In this document: positions 1 through 12,392 of the stretch, piece after piece
Position numbering within the stretch: position 1 is the first letter of the stretch
Layout of the letters: every line of letters begins with the position of its first letter
DNA from: Typhlomys cinereus
Taxonomy: Eukaryota; Chordata; Mammalia; Rodentia; Platacanthomyidae
Direction of reading: 5' to 3'
Length of the DNA stretch: 64,000 bases
Assembly (NCBI GenBank): GCA_023101885.1
Contig: JALPQD010000053.1
Location: 5,086,447 to 5,150,446 of the forward strand
Program-made: the position numbers and the translations under genes
The notes under the pieces: model-generated
Database searches by the model: none
Told to the model about the DNA's origin: nothing
The model's input: the letters and a program-made list of their open reading frames with translations, nothing else

Positions 1-135
1 TCAGCAGCAAAATAGTACTGGGAGTTAAGTATGGAAGCATTCTGGAAGTGGATGGGCACCGGGTAGCACTTCAAAATCTCCGTTGTCTTCTTGGTTCTCC
101 GAGGACGTTCTTCCTCAACGACTATTTGATAGACG
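1..135 (-). CDS. PTPRM: PTPRM exon, part of fourth FN3 repeat (partial, runs off window)
   Basis: Receptor-type protein tyrosine phosphatase mu is a homophilic cell-adhesion receptor with an MAM domain, an Ig domain, four FN3 repeats, one membrane span and two cytoplasmic phosphatase domains. Reading the minus strand from 135, the exon opens after an acceptor ending in ctag and begins with the last base of a Ser codon (phase 2). It continues VYQIVVEEERPRRTKKTTEI and then a segment ending NSQYYFAA at the window edge. This matches the PTPRM FN3-4 repeat as I recall it, with Ile where I recall human Leu in NASILNS. The RPRR at 107-96 fits the furin consensus R-X-K/R-R, in the region where PTPRM is known to be cleaved extracellularly. 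One N-glycosylation sequon, NAS, is present. The donor end lies outside the window. The family call is firm. PTPRM rather than PTPRK or PTPRT rests on remembered paralogue sequences. Confidence 0.95.
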
Positions 136-319
136 CTAGAAAAGAGCAAAGAGAATCATCAACGGTGGCATTTTGTGATAACGATGCTGATCACTCTGCC
201 TTCAATTTCAAGGAAACCGCATATATGAAACAAAGAGGCCACTTGAAATAGTGCATGATATGCAGTGGATTCTTAGTTCTCCATTTCAGAACGTTCTCAT
301 GCAAAATAACACTTTTTTC

Positions 320-640
320 TTATTCGTATGTGTCTGTGCAAGTAGCTGTGCAAGCATGCATGTCTAAGAGTGCATGTGTGCCTATGGAGGCCAGCGGTAA
401 ACCTCAGGAGCCATTTCTCAGAAGCCATCCATATTGAGTTTTTGGAGGCAGGGTTTCTCACTGGGACCTGGGGTTTACCAATTAGACCAGGCTGGCTGAC
501 CAGTGAATCTCTGAGGGATCCTTCTGTCTCAGCTCCACCTGTGAAATTAAAAGTGCGGACCACCATGCCCAGACATTTAAATGGGTGCTGGAGACCAACT
601 CAGTCCCCGTGCTTGTGCAGCAAGCACTTCACAGTTGTGG
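320..640 (-). repeat. B3-like tRNA-derived SINE, diverged
   Basis: The reverse complement begins with a tRNA-like head around 600-635 and continues through a body with a B1-like core (gaggccagcc-type motif near 500) to a degenerate TG/CA-rich tail near 330. The long body matches B3-type rodent SINEs by eye. Confidence 0.5.
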
Positions 641-1084
641 TATCCCCTCACATAATACAGTTTATTACAAGAAATAAAGTGCACGATAACTTAAAAATTG
701 TATACGACAATTTCTGTTGTCCCCTTTTGATGGGTTACTGAAGATGAGTTGCAAAAGAATGAGCCAAACTTACCCAGTAAATAAAAGTATATTAACCATA
801 AGTTATAGAAAAAGAAAAGAAAAATGCTTTTCTTTTAAATTGCACATGAAGTTTTAACAAGTCACAAAAGACAATGTGTAGTGAGTCATATGAACTATCA
901 TCTACCTTCCTGCCCTTTTTTAGACACATTTCCTTGCCCTTGATCACCAAGAGAAAGGTATGCGTCAAGAAAAGAACAGATTAAGAACTGGAAGTTCAAA
1001 GCCTGAGAATTAAAGTGATTTCTGAAGGAAACAAGTCTATCACTAAGAAGAAGCATCTTCTAGGATGCTGCAAGCATGATGTTC

Positions 1085-1455
1085 CTACCAGCCTGTATCT
1101 ATTGCTGTGAGACACCATTCAAAGTCAAGCAATTTAAAGGAGGAAAGGGAGATTTATTCAGCTTATGGTGTCAAAGGGGAGATACATTTTTCTACGGTAG
1201 AAAAGGTATGGCTGGCTAGGAAAGCTGGAGGTGACATAAGTCACATCCATCAAGAAGGCTGGGAGCTGCAAAACTGCAACCCATAAGAACAGATCTCTCC
1301 TGGAAGTAGGGTGGAGCTAATCAAGCTCAAGGCCCACCTTCCGTGATTGCCTTACCAGCAAGGCTTCACCTCCTAAAAGTGTCAAAATCTTTTAAGCAAC
1401 TAAAGATTCAAACACATGAACCTGTGGAGGACAATTCACACTTCAAACCATGACA
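1085..1455 (-). mobile_element. MaLR-class solo LTR (ORR1/MLT1-like), diverged
   Basis: The reverse complement opens tgtcatggtttgaagtgtga and continues with the typical MaLR phrase around 'cacaggttcatgtgtttgaa'. It runs into a diverged LTR body ending near 1090 in a 'tattgctgtgagacacc'-type segment. No internal region is attached. Confidence 0.6.
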
Positions 1456-1754
1456 TTGACATACTGGCGATTTGGTCACGTGGTCTAAACCAATATTGAA
1501 GAGTTTCCTTGAACTTTTCCCAGGAGGTTCTGATCTGTCTATCATTTTGATATGCTCTGGTTCTATGCCATACTCATAAAATAATGTTTCCGGCAAAAAC
1601 TAAAGAGTCATTAGTGTCTTTCTATCATTAGGTTCAAGTCTTGTACGTTTCTGGAAGAAGGCTACTATTTAGTCACTTTTTGTCTCGCAACACTTAGAAT
1701 GAGATGTGTGAAGAAATGTATTTTCTATTTTATTTATTGTATATCACTGGGCAT

Positions 1755-1985
1755 TGTATATGCCTGTGGAGGCTTAAAGGTTAATTTGGGAATCATTCTG
1801 GATTGCTCTACTTCCTTTTTGCTTTGCTCTGGGGTTTCCCAGACTTTGCCTTCCAGGGCCAGAAGAACAGGCCACCATTATTTCCATCTTATGTTTTAAT
1901 GTGGTATCTGGGATCCGAATTCAGTTCTTTTGAAATTTCTGTTTTGAGGCAGAGGCTTAACCCCTGAGTCATCTCTACAGCCCAA
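1755..1985 (-). mobile_element. B2-like SINE, older subfamily
   Basis: The reverse complement starts gggctgtagagatgactcag and then has ggttaagcctctgcctc (A-box region) and gaattcggatcc (B-box-like). The older-subfamily body follows, with aatccagaatgattcccaa. The tail toward 1755 has lost most of its CA repeat. Confidence 0.8.
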
Positions 1986-2223
1986 CAAGTGCCTATTTTT
2001 GAAAGCATCACATAATCTAGAGGTCATTCTATTTTATTAAGGGATATTCTACATTTCCGATGCACTCACAGATATTTCCAGGTGTCTTTTGTTTTTTAAA
2101 AATTGAACATTCAGCTTATTTTGTCTCCATTTCCTGAAAACTCAAAAGTTAAAAGAGGAAGATTTTGTCAGGAGAGAAAAAAACATGGTAAGATGTTGCT
2201 GGTTAAAATTTAAGTTCACCTTG

Positions 2224-2346
2224 CAGAGTGAACAAGGAGGTGGAGGTGGTCCATGGTGGTTCCCAAATTCATCCCTGGTTCTACGCACACACGCATACAT
2301 ACACACACGCGCACACGCATTCATGCACAATAAAAATTTTTTTAAA
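2224..2346 (+). mobile_element. 5'-truncated young-type SINE with target-site duplication
   Basis: Only the 3' body is present (gaacaaggaggtggaggtgg through ccatggtggttcccaaattc, then a CA-rich tail and an A-rich end). It is flanked by near-identical direct repeats, tttaagttcaccttg at 2209-2223 and tttaaggttcaccttg at 2350-2365. The missing tRNA head implies truncation during L1-mediated insertion. Confidence 0.75.
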
Positions 2347-3911
2347 AAGTTTAAGGTTCACCTTGAAGCAAGGGGGTGAACACCAATGGACTCAAAACCT
2401 GCATCTATTTCTCTAACGAATTCAGCGCTATCTCTGATTTTATATTAGTCTTTCTCTAAATTCACCAGTATATATGATAATAAGTGGGTTCGCTTGTTTA
2501 TTAGTTCAACAAGTATTTTTTCCAGTGACCACTGTGATACTTTACCTCAAAGAGTACAATTTATTGTTTTGTAATGACTAATTTTCCTAATTTTCCATAG
2601 GAAAATTAAATTTAGTTTTGTGACTTAAATACCACCTACATGAATATAGATGAAAAAAATTCCAATTAGCAGTTTGATGAAAATTAGAAGAAAATTTGAC
2701 CATTAAATGATCATTTACTAGGCCTCTTTTTCAGCAGCTGGCATTCATTACATTATACAATCTGCACCAGATACATTACCTTTTAAATGGTTACCATCTA
2801 CTCATCTTCAGATACATTAGAGAAAGAACTGAGTTGACTAGAGCAATTTCAAACTCCAAATGTCTTTTCATCCTTGCTCCACAAGACAAATTAGATTTGC
2901 AAGCATCCAAGCCTCAAATCTATTTGCTCTTTAATAATTTAAACACTCAAAGGTCAAGCAGCTCTTTTCTATTCTCCTTTATCAAAGTCCAACTGCTAAT
3001 GAAAAATAGCTAAATCCTCTCTGCTGCCCAACTGTCACATGGCACAGGCTGCCTGGTAGAAATTAACATGTTATTAGCACACAGGTCAATGGTACCACGG
3101 CCAAACTGAGTAGTTGGTGTATTTTTCAATCTGTACAAATAGCACAATTTCACTAACAAATTTTACAAAAGCTTTCCATCCACAATCATAATCTCAAAAG
3201 AAATTTTCAAAAGCTCTCTGTTTGCATACTCTTATTTTTCTAAAAAGATTAAAGAAAGCCAATTCTCAAGGCTAGAAGGGCGATCAGACATTTCTAAGCT
3301 CAGTGAGCTGAATTAAAATTCTATTATCCTTTTAATGTATTACTCAGTTTCATTTTGTTTATTAAGGGCCCACCATTCCTAGCCCTGTCCTACCTCTATT
3401 CTGAAATATGAAGGAACATGAAAATCTTCCTACAGTGTTTGCAATTTTAAAGCACAATCTCGAATGAAGATTAAGATGAATCTGCCCAGGATATGACATC
3501 ACTACATTAGCACTTTCCAATGGAATGAAATTTGATTTAAAATTTAATTTATAGTGGGATTTTCTTCAATGAAATCCTAAGACCTTTACAAGGAGAATAA
3601 GAAATCTACATTTATATAGAATAACATATGAAGTATAACCAGGAAAAGAACATATGAACATCTTTTATGCACTTTCTTGAACTTGAAAGTTCAAATGTGA
3701 TGAAATGCTTTGAGCTTTTCCTAACTTTGAAGTTTTTCAGAGGAAGCTTGCTGTAAGTTTGAAATTGACTTAAAGTTTTGCCCTAATTCATTTCAAGATT
3801 AAACAGTATGTCTTGACACCTATTTTTTTATTCGTTAATTGTATTTCTTATCAAAGTGAAATGGATACCCAACTGGTCAACAGGAGGAAGGACAAAGAGA
3901 ATAGACAGAGG

Positions 3912-4304
3912 TGTTGCAGTTCGCCTGCATGGTTGCTGATAAATGACCATCAAATGGCTTAAGGGAATATGGGGGTTATTTTCTTTTATGATTCCTGTTT
4001 ACGGTTCTTAGTCCAGCTTGATGGGAGAGCATGCATCTACACCAGGGCTGAAGGAACTTAGAGAGGGATGATCCTTATTTACTGACCAAGTATACACAAG
4101 GATGCCGACTTCCTCATCCAGTTCTCAGTATTTTATTCACCTATTCAGGACTTAGTCCCATCCACCATGAATTGGGCCTTCCCCATCAGCTAGACAATCT
4201 CTTTTAGGTTTGCTCTGGGCTTCACCCAACCACTAATTCTCCACAAATGTGCCCAGAGCTCAAAACCTCAACTATCAAGTTGGTACCTGTGCCTGACTAT
4301 GACA
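3912..4304 (-). mobile_element. Solo LTR of the same family as the 27.6-30.2 kb element
   Basis: The reverse complement starts TGTCATAGTCAGGCACAGGT and ends CTGCAACA, the same termini as the LTRs at 27871-28301 and 29804-30214. It shares their internal phrases (tctagctgatggggaaggcc, ttggcatccttgtgtatact, aaccatgcaggcgaactgc). The flanks agagg and agggg are compatible with a 5-bp target-site duplication carrying one mismatch. Confidence 0.85.
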
Positions 4305-4639
4305 AGGGGGAAATGTCATTCATGATCCATCACTGGCTCTTCTAATCATTTAAAGTAGCATTGCAACCTGGTCATCCCTGTGATGCAACACTTAGGTAAG
4401 CCACATTCCACCCTAGGGTGCTTCCCCATGTGTCTGCCCCAGCTCTGGGATCCCTCACCGGTCAAATGGTCTCACACCAACCTCACCCAATTAAGGATGG
4501 CTAGAATTACACTACTCAACAGAGGACAGACACATCGTACAGCCAAAAATAAGTAACCCTACATTTTTGCTTCCCATGTATTCCCAAGAGATATTTGCTC
4601 TTGCTTAAGACTCCCAATGCATGCTCCATATACCTACCC

Positions 4640-7600
4640 TTAGCCAAATTAACCAAAACTGAGAGAAACTCAAATTAATAAAATTAGAGATGAATATAGT
4701 GCTATCACAATGGATAATAAGGAAATGCAGAGAAGCCTAAGCTAATAATTCAAAAATTTATATTCTACAAAATTAGGTAATCGGAAAGAAACAGACAAAT
4801 TTCTAAGCATATACAACACACCAAAGTTGACTCAAGATGAATTGAATTAAACAGTCCTATAACAATTGGTGAAATTATAGCAGTAATTATGAATTTCCCT
4901 ACCAAAAAACAGGACCAGATGGATTCAGCCCAGAATTCTACCAGAAATTTGAAGAACAACTAATACCACTACTCCTTAAATTATTCCACAAATTAGAAAA
5001 GGAAGGAACACTTCCAAACTCTTCCTACAAAACAAATATTACACTGATCCCTAAATCAAATAAAGACATAGCCAAAAAGCAAACTATAAGCCTATCTTAT
5101 TCATGAACACAGATGCAAAAATACTTAACAAAATTTTAACAAGCTGGATTCAAAAACATATGAAAAATATCATTCACTAGAACCCACTGGACTTATTTCA
5201 GAAACACAAGGTTGCCAAATCAATAAATATGATTCATCATATAAACAAATGCAAAGACAAAAAAATTACAAAGTTCTCTTAAATGGATGTTGAAAAAGCT
5301 TTTAACAAAATTTGAAACCCCTCTATGATAAAGGCCCTGGAAAAGAAGGAGATGGAACAAATATGTATCAACAAAACAAAGATATATACAGTACATCTAT
5401 AGAAAAAATTAGTGAAAAACTTGAAACATTCCCACTTACATGAGGAATTAAATAAGGCTGTCCATTCTCACCACTTCTATTTAATATTGTAATTGATGTC
5501 TTGGCTAAAGCTATAAGACAAGAGAGGGATACAAATAGCAAAAGAAGTAAAGATATCCCTATTTGAAGATGACATGATTCTATGTCTGAAAGATCTCAAA
5601 GATTTTACTAGGGAACTCCTAGAAGTAATAAATAAGTTCAGTAGAGTGGCAGATACAAAATTAATGATCAAAAATCAGTGGCTTTCCTACTCATCAAAGA
5701 TGAAGATACCTGAGAGAAACAATTCCATCTACCAAGCGCCAGAAAAATAAGGTAACTTGAAATAACTCTAAACTCGGATGTGAAAAATCTATACAATGAA
5801 AACTTTAAAACTCTAAATAAAGAGACTACAAAAGACACAGAAATTGTAAAGACTCGTCATGTTCCTAGGATAGGTAGAATGCACATTGCTAAAATGGTTA
5901 TTCTACCAAAAGCAATACACAGACTCAATGTAATAACAATCAAAATTCCAACACAATTCTTCACAAAAAATTGATAAGGCAATTTCAAAAATTATGGAAG
6001 CACAAAGTGCTCAGGATAGCAAAAACAACCCTGAGTAATAAAAATTCTGTGTGAGGTATCAGCATAGCAGACTTTAAGTTATATTACAAATCTATAGTAA
6101 TAAAAACAGCATGGTATTGACTCCAAAACAGAGATAGAGACCAATGGATTAGCATTAAAGACTCAGAGATAAGCTTATACACTTACAGTCAATTGATTTT
6201 TGTCATAAGTGACAAGAGAAAAAAAAGAATGGAAAAAGGACAGCATCTTCAACAAATGATGCTGGCAAAACTGGGTACCCTTATTTGTTACCCTGTATGA
6301 AAGTCAAGTCCAAATGGATCAAAGACCTCAATGCTAAGGCCAGAAACTGTAAAACTCCCAGAAGAAAAAAAATAGTGATTATACTCAAACTGATTGGTCT
6401 AGGCCAGCATTTTCTCTTTTTTGCCCTCACATTTTACGTTTTTTTTTCCTAATCATACAAACTCGATAGGTACCCCAGTCCTCTCCCTCCCTCCTCCCCT
6501 CCCCAGTCCCCCTTCCATTCTCTCCCTTCTTTTCCTCTCTCCCCCCTCTCCCAGTGCCTCCTCCTCTTCCCTCTCGTCCCCTGAATGCTAAACCTCCCTC
6601 TAAGTCCTCCACCCTAGTGAGGGGTAAGAACTCAGAACAATAGCCCAGACCCTTTCTTGGGCTCCCTGTTAGTATGGGAACTCCATTATGACCATTAACC
6701 CCTTGCCTCTAAGGATCCTAGTGCTTGTGATGCATGCTAGACTTTGGGGGGTTGTTGACATGTTAGCCATTGTGCAGGACAGGGGTCAGCAATTTCTTAA
6801 TAGTATCCCAAATACATAGGAAATAAGACCACCACTCAACAAGTGGGACTATTTGAAATTCAAATACTTCTGTTCAGCAACAGAAATTGTCGATCGATCA
6901 TAAAAGACAACCAACCCATGGAATAGGAAAGCATCTTACCTGACCACACAGCTGACAGAGGATTAATATCTAGAGTACACCAAGAACTCAAAAATTAAAT
7001 ACCGTGGAAGGAAAAAAAAAGAAGTCTTTCACATGATGAAATTCAAATGTCTAACAAAAATCTTAGACCATGTTTCACATCCCTAGTCATTAGGGCAGTG
7101 CAAATTAAAACCACCCTCAATATCATCTCAGTCCTACAACCTGCTAGAATTATGTGTACAAACATGTTCATAGCAAAGAAGTGGAATTAACTTGGATGCC
7201 CAAAACGTAATGAATGGTTAACGAAAACATGGTACATATATACAATAAAATGCTATTCAGCTGCCAGAAAAATGAATTAATGAAATTTGCTGATAAGTGG
7301 ATGAAGTTGGAAGAAATAATACTGAGCAAACTATCCCAGACACAGGAAGACAGATACTGCGTGTTCTCCCTTATAAGTAGATCCTAGCATTAAACCTTTA
7401 GATTGATGTAATATTTACATCACTTACAAATTACAAAGGAGCATAATTCAGGGTGAGGTGGAAGAAGATCCCAAAGGAGCGGAGACAGAAGAACACAGGC
7501 AAATAGATGAGTAAGGTATTTACAAATGAAAAGTTTTAAAGGGAAGGGAGAACATGGACAGGATATAGCAAGGAATGAGTTTAGCCTTCAGGTAACAATT

Positions 7601-8348
7601 TCCTTCTAACTACCACCTCCCATGACATGGAATACATGCCTGCTATTGTCTAAACAATAGCAGAAGGGGAAAAAATAGACCTTAGACAGGATCAGATGTC
7701 CTAGTACTCACCAAAAATATTTGACAGTAAAGAACCATCTAAATACATTTCATCATGCCCTTAGATAAAAGATCTCAATACCCAAACAAGACGCAGCCTA
7801 TTGCAATGGAAGAGAACTAAAACAGACAGGCACAACCAACCAGAGTGCCGAGTACTGGCAACCACAAAATACTCAACTCAAATCAGGCCATCCAGATTCT
7901 TCCCATCCTAAGGCTCAGGGAATCTTGTGGATGAGGGGGCGGGTAAGATTGTAAAAGGAGGTGCACTGCCAGTCAGGTCACTTCAGTCATAACAGGAACT
8001 CACTGAAATGAGAGTTACCCCCGGCAGACCTACACAATGACTGACACTGGCAACATTCCCCACAGACCAACCAGGACACAGGAAAAGTAGGTACACACAG
8101 AGGGAACCACAGGGACAGGTGCTACGTAGCTGTAGCTTTACCCACTGAAGGGCCACTTACACTGCCACAAAGCCTGGTCCCCTTCCCAGGACAGACACCC
8201 CAAAGGGAGCCCTATGGCCCACACAAGCAGGCAGGCAAGAGGGACGGAATGGTGAAAGGAGGGTAGAATGGAAAAGGAGGGGAGAGAGAAAGGGCCAAAG
8301 GCAACCACTTATTTTGATTGCACGAAAGGAAAATTCTTAATAAAAAAT
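4640..8348 (+). mobile_element. Old L1 LINE fragment (ORF2 reverse transcriptase to 3' end), interrupted and decayed
   Basis: Frame-broken ORF2 homology begins near 4640. It includes [16 protein letters not shown] coding at about 5458-5495 and the reverse transcriptase active-site region at about 5560, where the usual F-A-D-D reads F-E-D-D. The ORF2 C-terminal region (MWYIYT-like, from 7150 to 7380) and a degenerate 3' UTR end near 8348. Many stops and indels show it is dead. An antisense L1 fragment splits it at 6417-6786. Confidence 0.85.
6417..6786 (-). mobile_element. Antisense L1 3'-UTR fragment inserted in the old L1
   Basis: The segment begins on the plus strand with a poly-T run (6433-6441), then catacaaactcgataggtac and a CT-rich tract. 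It is the reverse complement of the L1 3' UTR also seen at 58340-58610. Flanking segments cagcattttctc (6405-6416) and cagcaatttctt (6787-6798) look like a degraded target-site duplication. The surrounding old L1 reads continuously across the insertion. Confidence 0.8.
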
Positions 8349-9257
8349 GAGAGTAGGCATTTCCAAGCATTTTGAGGACTTAACAAATACTGTTCACTTC
8401 GTGATATCTCATAGTGACTTTGGCCTTGATTTGAATTTTGTGGTACAAATCATACAATCCATATGTATAAAAAAGATTAGTACCAATATCTTTCTGAAGA
8501 CTAATTTGGGGGGAAGAGGAGATAATTACGATATTCATTATATGCAAAGTATGCAAAATAAATGTATAATTAAGATTTATTTTCACGCATCCACAAAAAC
8601 TATATTCTTCCTTTTTTTTGTTTGGTTGTATTTTTTTTCCTAAATCTGTCACTCATTGAAAAGATTGTGATAAATACTACAACCAACCTGGTAAGATTCA
8701 ACTCAGGTTTAAAAAATATGTATTTTAAAATGAGGACTTGGGGGTCAGAATTCAACATGTGTCATTGTGAGTTCTGCATGCAGCACTGATGTGGACAGCA
8801 AGTGACTTTACATTATCCGGAGTGTTAAGTATGAATTTCACTGGTAACTGGTAATCTGCAGAGATGGGAGCCTGGTAGAATAGTGCCCAGCACAAGTGGA
8901 CCTGAGGGCTAGAGTATCTTCTGTAGTAACTCTGGCTTTTCTTTGTCTTGTTGAGATCTTAAGACTTGTCAATAAATCACCATAGCATACCTGCAAGCTG
9001 CAAGCATAACTCATTACAAAAAGCTTTCCTGGCATTGATAACTGACTAGTGTTGTGTGTGTGTTTTTGTGTGTCCACATGCAACCTCATAGTTCAACCCT
9101 TATAGTTCAGTACCCTTCTGGCTCTGCTAGTTAGTGATAAAAATCTGCTATAATACAATATTAATTATAGCTAAAAGATTGGGTGAAAATATGAACTGAA
9201 TTATAGTACCATATTGTGAACAAAGGACAGGGTGAAAAAACTCTCTTGAGTTAGGGA

Positions 9258-9303
9258 GGTTTACGATAATAATAACAATAATAACAATAATAATAATAAT
9301 AAT
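9258..9303. repeat. AAT/AAC trinucleotide microsatellite
   Basis: A run of aataataacaataataac followed by pure AAT units, on the plus strand. Confidence 0.9.
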
Positions 9304-10404
9304 GCCACCAGAGCATTGGGCTCAGGCTGTGGAGCTCTGTTAAAGGCTACCTTCATTAATCCTCCCAACAGGCACCGTGTTTTGAGTAAATTAGTCCTAA
9401 AAGGAACAATTTTAGGAATGATTTCTGACACTCTAAACAACAGAGGCACTCTCCATTAAAGTTCTTATTTCACAAAGCTTCTCACAATTTAATGACTTCA
9501 TAACAGATACGATTGAAAACAATTACAATTCAAGATCAGCTACCAGAATAAATATAGGTTCTCTTAAACCCCCTCGGTGATGTGTATAAGGCTGTTTGGA
9601 CACATCTATGATGTTAAAATCTTAAAAATGTTTCTTCAGATTTTAAATGTGCCCAGCTGGTGATCTGAACAAATATCTCCAATTATGACAAGACCCGAAA
9701 TCTGAAATACTCCTGGTCTGAAGTGCTTTGGATAAGAGACGATCGACCTGGATCCTTGTTCCTGCATTACGCTCAGTTCAGAAAATCTTTAAAGCCTGCA
9801 AAGCTTTAGTGCTGCAGAGACCAGGTGAGCTGTGAATACGACGTCTAAGATGCTGGTGCGCCCCATGGATGTGACCAGGAGAACATGGGGAGCCACCATC
9901 CAGAGGCTGCTTCTAGCTTTGCCTTTACATTTCAACTGCCCATGAAGCACCTTTGAAACCAGTGTTTCTTGATTCCAGTTCAAGTTAGGGTGAGCTGAAA
10001 AATGGAAATGATAAATGAGGAGAAAATGATTCCCCTCATGTTTCCACCACCATTTCTTTCCTCTGTACTTTCATGTGTCAGATCCTGTGCCAGGCACCCA
10101 GGAAGGCGACAAGGGGCGTTCAAGGGGCGTTCACTACAGACTGCGTCTACTCTCAGGAAGTCCAGAAGGGTGTGAGAAAGAAGTTGTACATGGAGAACTA
10201 CCAAGAAGGAGCTGAGAAGAGTCTGTGTACAAGGTCACAAGAGTCAGAGGCACCAGGCCCCCAGTAGAGCTACCGAGGATTATGGAACGCCAAGCACAGT
10301 GAGGCACCTGCAGAGGAACCAGCATCCACTCACTTTACTTCTGGAAGGAACCCAAAGGCCAATTCTGCACGTCTCTTCCCCAACAATCTCAAAATAAAAT
10401 TAAC

Positions 10405-10540
10405 AGAACACAGATGGACCGAGCAGCCCTCGCCCACAATCCCAGCTACCCAGGAAGTAAAGGCAGGAAGATCTCTGAGGCCCGGGATGTAAAAGCCAGC
10501 CTGGGCAATACAATGAGATGCTGTCTCAAAAATCAACCAA
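10405..10540 (+). mobile_element. B1-like SINE (7SL-derived), diverged
   Basis: Phrases cccacaatcccagctaccc, aggcaggaagatctctgagg and agccagcctgggcaatacaa match a B1 element. It ends in ctgtctcaaaaatcaacc, which then served as target for the next SINE. Confidence 0.75.
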
Positions 10541-10541
10541 G

Positions 10542-10749
10542 GGCTGCAGAGGTGGCTCAGGGGTTAAGCCTCTGCCTTGCAGGCGGAAGGTCCTGAGTTC
10601 GGATCCTAGACCCCACGTATAGACGCCGGGTGGAAGCGGGGGCGGCCTGCGCTTCTGGTCCTGGTAGGGCGGAGCCTGTGAATCCCCGGGCGGAGTAAAC
10701 AAGGAGGAGGTGGAGGCAGTCCATGGTGGTTCCCGAATTCGCCCGTGGT

Positions 10750-10797
<48 letters not shown>

Positions 10798-10815
10798 TGA
10801 ATAAATAATAATTTT
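10542..10815 (+). mobile_element. Full-length young B2-like SINE with perfect target-site duplication
   Basis: It has a tRNA-like head gggctgcagaggtggctcag with an A-box-like TGGCTCAGGGG and a B-box-like AGTTCGGATCC. The body contains agacgccgggtggaagcggg, tggtcctggtagggcggagc and ccatggtggttcccgaattc, and ends in about 22 CA units and an AT-rich end. A 14-bp duplication (aaaaatcaaccaag) flanks it at 10528-10541 and 10816-10829. Confidence 0.92.
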
Positions 10816-11824
10816 AAAAAATCAACCAAGCCACAGAAACACCTGAGAGCAAACAAAAAACCCAAAGCTTTTAGGGCACAAGTGTATTCTCCATTCATTT
10901 CGCCATTGCAAGAAAGCTTGTCAGTAACACACCAGTGGAGAGGAGATGGCTGCATCCTTCTCCAGGCATGCCTAATTATTAATGCCAACTCGAAACATGT
11001 GTTCTGGTGGCATCCAGTGTGAGTGATGCCCTGGTAGTGCATAGGCTCCTTCAGAGGAGCTAGCATGGAAGAGGAGGAGAGCTGAAAAACAGGGCAGGGA
11101 AAACCACGTGGCATGTTTTCATGCATAAAAGTAAGGCTGAAACAAGAACTGTAGAAGAGCTAAATTAAGTTTCACTGTGTGAAAGTGGCAGTATGTCTAC
11201 TCTATTATTAGGAGCCTTTCTGCCAATTCTACAGCGTGTACCAAGGGCTCATGAAGAACAAACTTTGCCTCCAAAATGAATTTTCAAAAAGATGACTGAC
11301 ATTGTCATCCAAAAAGCAACATTAATAAAAATGTTCCTGCCAGCAACGAAATCCAGAGTCTTATTTTTAATACAGGAGAACTGTCTCAAAGCAGGTGGGG
11401 AGGTGGCAGGGTGGGTAGAAATTGATCAGGTACTGCTAACACGCACTGTGGTGGATCAGCAGCAGGAAACGATAATAAAAGAAGATAATTCTGGTGTATG
11501 AAAATGGAACTTTTCTATAGAATGACATTTTGATCTTTGTGAATACATGTGCCCCAATGGGCAAAGGCAAATGACTGTATTGGAAGTCAGATTTCCTTTT
11601 CTGAAACTACACTAGCAAGAGATATAATTTTTGGCAAAAGTTTCAAAATTGGGAAAAGAGAACATTTATTCCAAATGGTTTAAGATATTCATATAGTGTA
11701 GATTAATTCATCCATCTTCTCTTTTCTTTTTCTCTTCTCTTTCTTTCCTTTCTGTCCCTCTCAACCCTCCCTTCCTTCCTCCTTCCCTCTCTCCCTATCT
11801 AACTTCCCTTGCTTTCCCTTTTTT

Positions 11825-11965
11825 TCCATTTGTGCATTTTTATTTCAGACAGGATCTTGGTATATAGCGTAGACTAGCCTGAAATGCACTATATAACCCA
11901 GGCTGTCCTCTTGCCTATGCCTCCTGTGTGCTGAGATGACAGAACTGTATCACTCTACCTGGCTT
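11825..11965 (-). mobile_element. B1-like SINE, diverged
   Basis: The plus strand reads as an inverted B1: tttcagacaggatcttggta, cccaggctgtcctcttgcc, gtgtgctgagatgacagaac. A CT-rich low-complexity block precedes it. Confidence 0.75.
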
Positions 11966-12204
11966 AATGTCCTCAATAACTTATGAACATCTCAGAAGAA
12001 CTGGTATTTTCTTTCTTACTTCTCTGGAGGAAATTGCAAATGGTCCACACTCCAACAAAGGACTAATTAATTGGAATAAATAAACCAATACTATAAAACA
12101 ATTTTATTTTGGCTAAACATGAAATTATCATATAGCTTAACTTGACTAAAATAAAAACCGAAGGTTTTAGAAATCATAGAAGAGGGGGTGGGGAGAGTGC
12201 TGAT

Positions 12205-12385
12205 TTGGTAAGAGGTGTGCTGTGTACTCATGATGGCCTGAGTCTGGGTTCCAGCATCCACGCTAGATGCTACCCTGCAGTTCCAGCACTGGGGAGGTGC
12301 ACGCAAGCAGAGGCCCAGAGCTCACGTACAGCAGCCCAGCAGAATGAGAGAGCGCCAACTCAGTGACAGATCTGTCTCACAAAAA
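12205..12385 (+). mobile_element. B3-like SINE, diverged
   Basis: A degraded tRNA-like head near 12205, then gcctgagtctgggttccagc and ccctgcagttccagcactgg, ending gatctgtctcacaaaaataa. The order fits a B3-type SINE. Confidence 0.5.
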
Positions 12386-12392
12386 TAAAGTG

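Noticed and set aside
5477..5974. Short open frames with reverse-transcriptase similarity as a functional gene
   Set aside because: The ORF2 frame is broken by stops and indels and the active-site motif is altered, so this is a dead L1.
10557..11126. 189-residue antisense open frame
   Set aside because: It runs through the full-length SINE and its CA tail, giving a Cys-Val run, with no known protein similarity.
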